Source: Chondrus crispus
Lineage: Eukaryota > Rhodophyta > Florideophyceae > Gigartinales > Gigartinaceae
Direction: 5' to 3'
Assembly (NCBI RefSeq): GCF_000350225.1
Contig: NW_005179256.1
Span: 27,673-91,672, forward strand
DNA length: 64,000 nt
Shown: positions 56,117 to 64,000 of the stretch, in pieces
Position numbering within the stretch: the stretch's first letter is position 1
Layout: every line of letters begins with the position of its first letter
The notes under the pieces: model-generated
What the model was told of the DNA's origin: nothing
Databases searched by the model: none
The model's input: the letters and a program-made list of their open reading frames with translations, nothing else
Made by a program: the position numbers and the translations under genes

Positions 56117-56310
56117 TGTAGCCATACCCGTGCACGGTTATATCTTCCCACCATGTGATGATAAGTTTCTGCTACCAATATGATATACTGATTGGTGATT
56201 CCTGCTGCATCCTTCTGAGTCAAGCTCCGTCAACCTTAGTCTTTATTAGTCCCTGTTACTCTGCATATGCCCCATTTACCTACCGATTCGAATTACCGAG
56301 ATCGGCCACA
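56117..56310 (+). mobile_element. 3' LTR of element F, internally deleted
   Basis: 194 bp, TGTAGCCATACCCGTG to GATCGGCCACA. It lacks about 200 bp found in the 5' LTR between CCATTTACCTAC and GATTCGAATTACC. The unequal LTRs show that element F is old or was rearranged after insertion. Confidence 0.8.
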
Positions 56311-57285
56311 CTGAGGGTGCAGCAACTAACACAAGACTTTTTTGATAGAAGGGAAACAATTATGGGGTGAATACTTCACACCGACTTCAACACATGAAAG
56401 TTGCAAGAAGTCTTTTGGAGTCGATACTGGTATTCCTGATCATTGAAATTTGTTGTGACCGAACTAAGTCTGAACTAAATTTTCCTAGCCCAATACTATA
56501 AATTCTATGGAAGAGAGATTGCTTTGCTTCGTGAGTATTCGCGGTTCGGATCCTCCGAAATCTCGACCACACAAGTGTCCATAAGACAGTTAGTCCTCCT
56601 CATATGAGGATAAAAGACATTTTATTTTTTCTAGACAACGCAACCCGCGATTTCATTTCGAAAACAGAAGTCTATTACCGCAGGGAAGGCATTTGCTTGT
56701 CGATTCTAGTGAAAGCCAACTCGTTGATGCATATATATAAAGGAGTTGAAAAGAACAGGTCTGCTTACTGTGAGTATTGTCTAAAAGCCAATTTTATACC
56801 AGTACCCTTCCCCAATGGCCCAAATTGAAACATATTTTATGAAAATTAAAATTAAAACTGCCTCCAGCCGACCCATTCTCTTCGTTTAGGTCTCAACTGA
56901 CGCGCACTGGTATCTTTCGATTGCCACACAGCCTCTCATGATCTTTGGTGAACCAGAATGCCAGCAATGTTCAAAACATTTCTCCAATTGCCCGTGACAG
57001 GAATTGCAGCAAGATGACTGGCATTATTTGAAACAGGAAATTACAAGTCAAGGATTACTCGGGATATCCAATGCTGTCCGAGAGGAACAACGAAGACGAT
57101 GCTGCAGCCATGGGAACAACTGCAGTGACGCTCATGGAATCAATATTGAGTGCTGGTTGTGGTACAACCGTCGGGACGCTAATACCGTAACGGATAAAGG
57201 ACAGGCTGTGCCTAAAATGAGGGAGGCTGCGGGACCTCTACACTGGAGTGTCAGGTGGGAATAACTTAATCGGTAGGAAGCATTG
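56311..57285. other. Spacer after element F
   Basis: AT-rich, two short plus-strand frames (56604-56828 and 57004-57264) without known motifs. No supported gene. Confidence 0.4.
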
Positions 57286-57910
57286 TGTACCATAAACACC
57301 CCCCAACGTAGAGGGGTGTATGCTTGGTTCGACGTAGAGCCCGTCGGAGGGCGAGAAGACGGGGGTGCACACATCTAACGAGGCAGGGAAGCGGGCCCTG
57401 GTAGCGTGGTAGAGCGGGACGGTCGGGGACGAGTGTACGCGCGGGCCGATCTACGCTTCGACGCCCGGGGCAGCGCTGGTTGACGTAACAACGCTGACGG
57501 GCGGAGGCGGAGCTAGGCTCGCTAGCGTACGAGTGTGGCCCCTACCCGCTTTGTCCCGTTTAACGAACGCGAAGGCCGATCGTGCTCGTTAGTTAAGCTG
57601 GAAGACGGACCTAGGCGGTAGGTCGTGGACAAGTCCGTGCCTGTCCCCCTTCGCCGCCGCCGGTCCGTTCCGTTATTTAATGTACAATTAGTGTATCATA
57701 ACTTAGTACAGTACAGTACGTACTGTACTATGCCGCACTACTGTAGTCGGCACTGTCAGCCGACGGGGCTGACTGTATACGTGTCGTACACGTAGAGTAC
57801 ACTTGGGGGCGCGTGCCCCGTACACGTGTGATACCGGCTGTCTGTAAGGTTCGTACCTTACAGGGCCGGATCCAATTTGTAATCTAATTCTTCCGGGTAG
57901 TTATACTAAA
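57286..57910 (-). mobile_element. LTR of element H (family-B relative), 3' LTR
   Basis: 625 bp, minus orientation: left end TGTACCATAAACACCCCCC equals the reverse of an LTR-B 3' end, right end TTATACTAAA the reverse of its 5' end. The GCTGACAGT/CTGTCAGCC-type hairpin and the CCGCCTCCGCCC block are kept. To the right, the minus-strand sequence GTGGACGTCCACGCTTGAGG corresponds to the polypurine region of element B, so the interior of H lies to the right. Confidence 0.8.
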
Positions 57911-59392
57911 CCACCCACACCTCAAGCGTGGACGTCCACGGGTGCTTGAGGGGAGAGGGATGTCTGAGCTTGTAGTCAACACACGCACTCCTGTTAACCG
58001 TCACGACGGCATCCTCTTCATCGGGACGGGCGTCCGTTCGCGCTCTGACCGATCGTCTCTCCCTATCCGCCTTGCGACTCTTCCCTTGGTGAGGGTGGGA
58101 TGATGTAGCTCGCGCGTATACGGCGTTCCGTCTCCGCCGGAGTGTGGTCCCTCTCCCCCTTCACCGGAGGGCGGAAGATTTATGCCGCTCGCATGAAGGG
58201 GGTGTCCTCGCCCCCTTGGCGTGGTGGCCTCCCTATTTCACCCGGGGTCAATTCGTCTACCCATGGGACAGTGCTTCCCCCGCTCTGGCGCCGTACTCCT
58301 GTCCCCCCACGCCGGAGGAATGATGGACTGATTCGATCGACGAGGTAGCTCACAGTCCCCTCCGTGGCGTGTCCGTCGCTTCTCGCACGGCGAGTCCCGA
58401 TACGCCTTGACAGAGGTCGCTTCCCGCCCCCAGGGCGCGGGTTTAATCCCTACGCAAGGGGCGCGAATTCTGCACTCGCTCGACTAGGGATCTTCACCCG
58501 CTACGGGAGAGGTGCGGCAACCGGGCTTCTACTCTCCCTGCAAGAGGGTCTATCCCGATCCGCACACACCAACAGTACTCGCGACGTGAGGCCGGTTCGC
58601 TTCCGCTACGCTCGGCAACGCATAAGGAGATACGGGTGGTCTATTTTGTAGGTCGCCTCGCAATCGGGAAGGATCGAACGAAGGCGGAGGGAAGTGTCCA
58701 GATGATGACGTCTCGATGTTGTGTCCAAGTGCGGATATCACTTCGCAATTTACCGGGGGCGTGCTCTCGCTGCCTCCCGCGATACCACCCTCTCCCGGCA
58801 ACCTCCGCGGTCCTCGCATGCTGCCAGAGGCAGCGGATGTTCGCAAGTTGTCCCTGGCGAGACAATTGTCGCCGGAGTCATGGTTCGCGGGGACGCTCTA
58901 CTCTGAGAGGGGGCTATGTAGAGCACTAACCGCCGCGCGTAATCACGGTGCTGTACAATAGCACACGCGGCATGCTTCACTATCAAAGTGATCTACCACA
59001 TGTAATCGTGTATAATTCTCCACCAGCACAGTCTAGGTGTAAGCTCCATGGAGCAGTGTCGAAGTACTGACAATTCTACCCACGTGTACCCGTGTTATAT
59101 ATCCGGGTTATCCGTGCCATTCTCCACGTGTACCCGTGGCCCATCCCTACGTGTCACGGGTGTCGCGCCCTTTATTTTAATTAGTATTATTATTAGTATT
59201 ATATTCCGACGTCAACTGCTATATAGTCGACGTCCGACCCTAAGTAAATCCTCACGAAGCCTTGGGTCTACAACGTGATCTTTTTGGGAACTGGGAGTTG
59301 TAGCCTCGTTCCTAGTATTAGCCTGCCGCTATACTACGCCAACTAATCTACGTCTCTCAGTTCCTACCTACCTCTACCGAGCGCGTCCCTGG
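57911..59392. other. Interior remnant of element H and unassigned LTR-like DNA
   Basis: 57911-58980 is GC-rich 3' interior of element H, with a second GGGTGCTTGAGGGG a few tens of bases in; only composition-driven open frames, no pol. 58990-59392 holds CACGTGTACCCGTGG repeats like those in LTR-C, an AT-rich block (ATTAGTATTATTATTAG) and TATATAG near 59220. No gene recognised. Confidence 0.45.
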
Positions 59393-61309
59393 TGTAGTGC
59401 AGTGTGCCTGGCAGGCCGCGAACACAGTCCAATGGTCAAACAAAAAGAAGAAAAACAGCAACAGCAAAAACCACTGCCGATGGCACGCGCTACGGAGCGT
59501 TCGAGACTCCCTTTCCCCTTGTGTGGGCTTGCGGCCCACGGTAGCTCGACTCCGACGGGGGGGTTAAGGAAAAGATACCCGGCCCGGGAGGATAATGGTG
59601 GTAGAGACTTGTCAATACTTGAGTGCTCGACGAGTGCGGGTTGGGCTTGTCTACGAGAATGTAACCGCGGTTCGCTGGGTTGTAAGGCCAATGCTCGACG
59701 AGCGTCTTCAGCACCTTGGGTATAATTCAAGGTCTTCGACGGGGGCTTGTTCAGCACTACCCGACGGGATCGTAACCGTGTAGCAACGCTACTCCCGACG
59801 TGTTGCCCGATGGCTAAAAACACCCTCACCAGCGCGATCGCGATCGCGGTAGGCGGTACCAACTCTGTCTTATACAGTAAGACCTTCGACGGAGGCGTCG
59901 TTGCAACAGCCTTCCGACGGAACTTGAAACAGTAGCAGCGCTACACGACGTGTTGCCCGATGGCTAAAACACCCACACCGGATCGGTCGCGACCGACTCC
60001 AATGGAACCAACACAATTAAGGGAAAAATAGATGTAGAGATAGAAAAGGTAAAAGGATAAGGAAAAGGAATGGGACCCTGAGCAATAGAGGATGTCGTTA
60101 GCAGCGTAGAAGGGAAGCGCGTCGCGTGAACGGAAGCGGTCTTCGACAAAGGCGAGATCTGACTCCGGCAACTCCGGTTGGTTTATTGACTTAGTGTAGT
60201 GCAATACGCACCTGAAGAGGGGGGTGAAAAGAAAGGAAAATATTTGGATATGAAAAGTGGTCCGGGTTGGGGGACACACGTGTGAATAATTGCACAGTTT
60301 TAATTTTTAATTATTTTATTTTATTTAGTTAATTTGTTGGCATTAATTTTGCTGACACTAAATTAGATCTAGGATCTAGCGCCGCGAGCTACTGTAGAGG
60401 CTCCGGCGGGCCGATATATACCTTAGCCCTCTGACCACCAAGTCAGTAAAGGTAACCCGAGTTGCCGGAGTTGAATGTCGCCTTGGTCGAAGTCCGTCTC
60501 TACCAAGACGCTCCATTTTACCTAAGCCTACGGCATCCTCTATCGCTCGGGGGTTCCCTTTTCTCTTTCCTTTATTTCCCTATCCCTTTCTATCTCTAAT
60601 TCTACCAATTTTTCCTTTATCTTGTGTTGGTGCCATCGGCCTCGGTTGCGACCGAACCGGTGTAGGTGTTTCGAGCCATCGGGCGGCACGGTTGACGTAG
60701 CGCTGCTACTTTCATTTCATCCCGTCGGGCTGCGTTGCGACGCCCCCGTCGAAGGCCTTGTCGCGTCACAAGGTGTCGAAGAAGCTCAACGAGCATTGGC
60801 CTTACAACCCAGTGGAACCGGGGTACCTACGTACGCGCCCCATCCCACACTCGTCGAGCAGATCTCTTCGCAAGTCTCTACCACACCGATCCTGGGCCGG
60901 GCTATTTCTCTGTGCCCCCTCCCCTAACAGGGATCTGAGCTACTACGAGTGGCAAGCTCGTTTAAACGGAGAAGGGAGAGTCGGACACTCCGTAGCGCTG
61001 TGCCATCGGCAGTTCTTCTTTTTGTTGCTGTTGTTGTTTTTGCTGGACCATCGGGCCGCGGTCTCTGCCCGACAGGCGCATTGCACTACACTTGGTCGGT
61101 CAAAGGGCTAAGTTATATAGAGCCCCGCCGGGGCGAGTACAGTAGCTCCCGGCTCTAGATTCTAGATCTAATTAGTAAATAAATTAAATAATTAAAATAA
61201 TCGTGCGCTTCGTGGCACACGTGTGTCCCCCAAACCCGGACTACAGTATCCAATTTGTTTCCTTTTTCACTTCTTTTCACCCCCCTTGTCAGGTGCGTAT
61301 TGCACTACA
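59393..61309 (+). mobile_element. 5' LTR of family-A element A3, interrupted
   Basis: Plus-orientation LTR-A from TGTAGTGCAGTGTGCC to GCGTATTGCACTACA, split at 60194/61091 by another LTR-A. Without the insert it is about 1021 bp, like A1 and A2. The TATA region survives as GTTATATAGAGCCCCG near 61110. The leader TATCCCCCTTCCGAGCG and the element ORF follow. Confidence 0.88.
60195..61090 (-). mobile_element. Solo LTR-A nested inside A3's LTR (inverted)
   Basis: 896 bp from TGTAGTGCAATACGCACC to GCATTGCACTACA, opposite orientation to the host LTR. Flanks CTTAG (60190-60194) and CTTGG (61091-61095) are a 5-bp target duplication with one change; CTTGG is the original LTR sequence in A2. A family-A element inserted into its relative and then reduced to one LTR. 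Confidence 0.88.
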
Positions 61310-61445
61310 TATCCCCCTTCCGAGCGCTCTTGTACGCCGCTCCGCCATCGTATAATCTCCTTGCCGTTTCTCTCATAACCCTACACCATAACCCTACACC
61401 GCCGTATCCGGTAATCGGTGAAAGTGCAAGAGCAAGACGGGCCTC

Positions 61446-63627
61446 ATGTTTCCTTCATCCCCGAGCCATTCGAGTGGTGGTACCAAACGCAAGCGCTACG
61501 GCGTGGGCTTTTCTTCCACTTCCCACGACCCTCTAAGTCTTCCTTCCATCCCTCGACTACCCCCTTATTCCCAACATGCTGGCCCTGTTGGCGACATCGA
61601 TTCCGATCCTAACGCTCCGTCTTCGCGTCGATACCCTGCTGCGTCGGAGCTCCACGATAAGGCCATGCGCCTTAATCCTGGGCTTTTTGCTTCCGCTAAA
61701 TGGTTCTCAGTGATCGGTGTATGCGCCTTCGATGACATTGCTTACTCGTTGGCTGACGGCGCCGGTATGCTCCCAGGACAAATCCCCCTTCAAGCTATTC
61801 GGTCTTACGATTGGTTGGCTCTCATCGCCATTCCTCCCTCCATCCTGTGTCACACTCCGCCGCGTGGTCGTGCGGTGTTATCGACCCGCTTCATGACCGC
61901 TGTGTGCGACAGGCTTGAGCTGCCATTGACGCAGGATCTCATCCCTGATGAATTCGGTTGTGACACGTGGCAGTTTCGCACCGAGGGCGAGCGTTCTTAC
62001 CTCGATAACATGCTGGCCTGGACCTCCGATAACCCTCCTCGTGAAGCTAACCGCCTTTGGTTCAACCAACGGACCGTCTCGGGCGACGCTATGCTGTGGA
62101 CCAACGCCATAATTCCGGCTAATTTCCGACTTATCAAGCGGGGTACCATCCCCTTCTTTCAGCACACAGCGCGCTTCGAACGCCGTATTCGGTCTGACAC
62201 GGGTTATTTTGCGGCCTACCAGATTGGAGGCGCGCGAAATCGCGAGGTGCCATTACGCGAACCGTTATCAAAGTATTCCGTCGTGGTGGAGCCAATTTGA
62301 GGTCTGCCAAGGCTTCTGGGCTGAGCTCGGCCCTGTGTACACGAATTACGGAAGGTATTTACGTGATCCTCGACATGGCCTTTGGGTAGTCTTCCTCACA
62401 GAGTGGTGTACCAAAGTGGTAGTGACCCTCCTGTGGGAGACCTACGACTGCTGGAGGTTGTGGTACTTGCCTCCCCAGCTCATCAGCCTTATGCGACACC
62501 TCGATTATTCGATCCCCCTGGGCGGTGCTGATGCAGAGACCGAACTGCATTCTCTCCGCGATAAAATAGAGGATGTCGATTGGGACTTGATACCGTGTCA
62601 AAATTCCTCTCGTTCCTTCGTCCGGCAACGCCCCTCCTTCTCTCCTGGTCGTGCTCATCGTGGTGCGGGGGACTACGCTTGGTTTAACCCCTGGACGGGA
62701 TCGCAATTTTCTTGCGACGAGGCGCGTCTGAGTCGGCAGTATAGGAGTCACACGCCCGTTCCGGTTGAATTGCCCGTCTTCTTTGCCGATCCCCGCGAGC
62801 GAGACCTCTGTCCCAGAGAGCCTTTGCGTTCTCGCCCTGTGTTACCGGTCTCACCGACTTCACTTCCTGTCGATCCGGCCGACCCCACTCTTCCCGTGAA
62901 TGCTTCGATAAGGGCGACGAGAGCCCCTGGGTGTGAGGAGGTCAGATCCCCTTTGCGGTCCCATTTACCTCCCGTGGCCAGGTGTCAACCTCTATCAGAG
63001 ACGAGAGAGGTCCCCTCGTCAGCTAGCCGGACTGAAAGTCTGTCCGTGCGCGCAACCCCAGAAACGAAGGGAAAATCTTGTTCCCTTACCCCCTGGGCTC
63101 CTCCTGCACCGTCTTCCCCTGTGCACGTCCCAGCTCGTCCCCCTTCTCCTGCGGCTGTTCCGGTTGCCGCCCCCTTGTCACCAATCGTCAACGCAGTCCA
63201 ATCGACCAGGGGAGGTTCGACCTCCCCGTCCTCTCCAGATGTTATCAAAAAGAACGACGGCGCCGCCAGCGTCCATCGCGCATTGCTCCGTGCTTACGGA
63301 ATAAACGAGGGGGCTCTTCGAGGAGCGTCCCTCGTTGATCTGCGCTTACTGCCGCAGCTCGTCGCCTCACTTCCGAAGGAAAAATATTCTCGGGTAAATC
63401 GTCCCATTGACCCATTGCCGATGGTAGCGTCCTGCCGATCCATGTTCGGATCATTGTCCTCTGAGAGTGTCGTCTCATCATCGACACTTCCCTTCGTTCC
63501 ACCGAATAAATTGCATTTCCTTCTCCTATCAACTTCCTCCTCTTGTTGCATTTTTCTTCTCTTTATCCGACACGTACGTCATTTTTCTCCTCATTTTCCT
63601 TTTCCTCCTCTTTATCCAACGCTTTGA
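61446..63627 (+). pseudogene. Family-A element ORF (A3), one frame change
   Basis: First part 61446-62300 (ATG at 61446), second part open to 63627; the protein-like signal passes from one frame to the other between about 62210 and 62290. N-terminal half matches the ORF at 532-1 (FASAKWFS, GAGMLPG, PPRGRAVLSTRFM). The second half has EWCTKVVVTLLWETYDC, VDWDLIP and GDYAWFNPW, which align with element C, then a Pro/Ser/Thr-rich tail and a last helical block (HRALLRAYGINEGALRGAS). No CCHC, protease or RT. Probably a structural (Gag-like) ORF of a non-autonomous LTR family; unrecognised. Confidence 0.65.
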
Positions 63628-64000
63628 CGGGGCCCACACGCCTCCCCCCCTTTTTCTCCGCTCGGATAGTATCAATCAATTCCCTCGTTGAGGTCCGGAG
63701 GCTAAGGATTGCCGTGCATTGACTGATGCGGGAGACTTAGTCAAGTTACGGTACGAAAACGGATGCCGTTTCTCCTTGCCAGGGCATTCTTCTGGGTCCT
63801 CTGTGTTCACCCTGAGCAAAACGCTTCCTTACACAAACTTTCGCATCGTTTTTGTGCACCCTCTTTGAGCGCTGCAAGCAGTCATCTCCTACGAAAGCGT
63901 CGCACACGTCAAATCAGTCCACCGTCAGTGTGTACATGTATATGTACGTCGTTATCGTTTCTCCTACGATCCCCGCTTTGTGGGGGGGAACAGTGTCTCC
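63628..64000. other. Downstream of the family-A ORF, to window end
   Basis: Pyrimidine-rich at first, then mixed sequence; no gene, LTR end or RNA recognised. The 3' LTR of A3, if present, lies beyond the window. Confidence 0.4.

Noticed and set aside
1..64000. tRNA, rRNA or other structural RNA genes
   Set aside because: None recognised by eye; a tRNAscan or Infernal run would settle it.

Overview
The window reads as a stretch of eukaryotic nuclear heterochromatin. It has no bacterial signals. Nearly all of it is nested, mostly broken LTR retrotransposons of Ty3/gypsy type, with a few DNA-transposon remnants and one short island (about 44.1-49.2 kb) that looks like host sequence. I favour a red alga (Florideophyceae-like). 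The two best host genes are intron-free: a three-finger C2H2 protein and a protein with an RWP-RK-like block plus an AT-hook. One retroelement has an RT style reminiscent of oomycete or algal Ty3 lineages. This assignment is inference; oomycete or another protist is not excluded.

Layout. 0-1.7 kb: minus-strand family-A element (5' LTR 639-1685 and the start of its ORF), inserted into a decayed family-B gag (1.7-3.2 kb). 3.18-3.57 kb: inverted repeat of LTR-B ends. 3.56-6.9 kb: minus-strand gag-protease (element E). 6.97-8.0 kb: LTR-A. 8.0-8.8 kb: RT fragment of family B. 8.9-14.5 kb: KDZ-like transposase ORF, a PIF1-type helicase with one stop, then tandem repeats. 15.5-16.4 kb: a small helical ORF and a broken gene. 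16.4-17.9 kb: broken hAT transposase. 17.9-32.1 kb: element C (LTR plus a long ORF), split by a complete 11-kb family-B element (20345-31332, target duplication GACAC). 33.5-35.0 kb: minus-strand integrase-chromodomain remnant (element G). 35.0-42.6 kb: LTR-A fragment, then element D with its 3' LTR. 42.7-44.1 kb: element with perfect 56-bp terminal inverted repeats carrying very GC-rich cargo. 44.1-49.2 kb: host-like island. 50.5-56.3 kb: element F, broken by a solo LTR-B. 57.3-57.9 kb: LTR of element H. 59.4-64 kb: family-A element, its LTR interrupted by another, inverted LTR-A.

How the parts work together. The complete family-B element has one ancestral gag (CCHC knuckle) read, probably by -1 frameshifting, into a pol of protease, RT, RNase H, integrase and chromodomain. 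The copy is recent (about five LTR differences) but carries a 17-bp duplication in gag and a TGA in pol. It also has an unusual 2.2-kb hairpin-rich tail between two copies of its polypurine region. Families A and C share a different, unrecognised ORF without a visible zinc knuckle or linked pol, and share a leader that lacks the usual TGG primer-binding start. They are the best candidate here for an undescribed, probably trans-mobilised, retroelement group.
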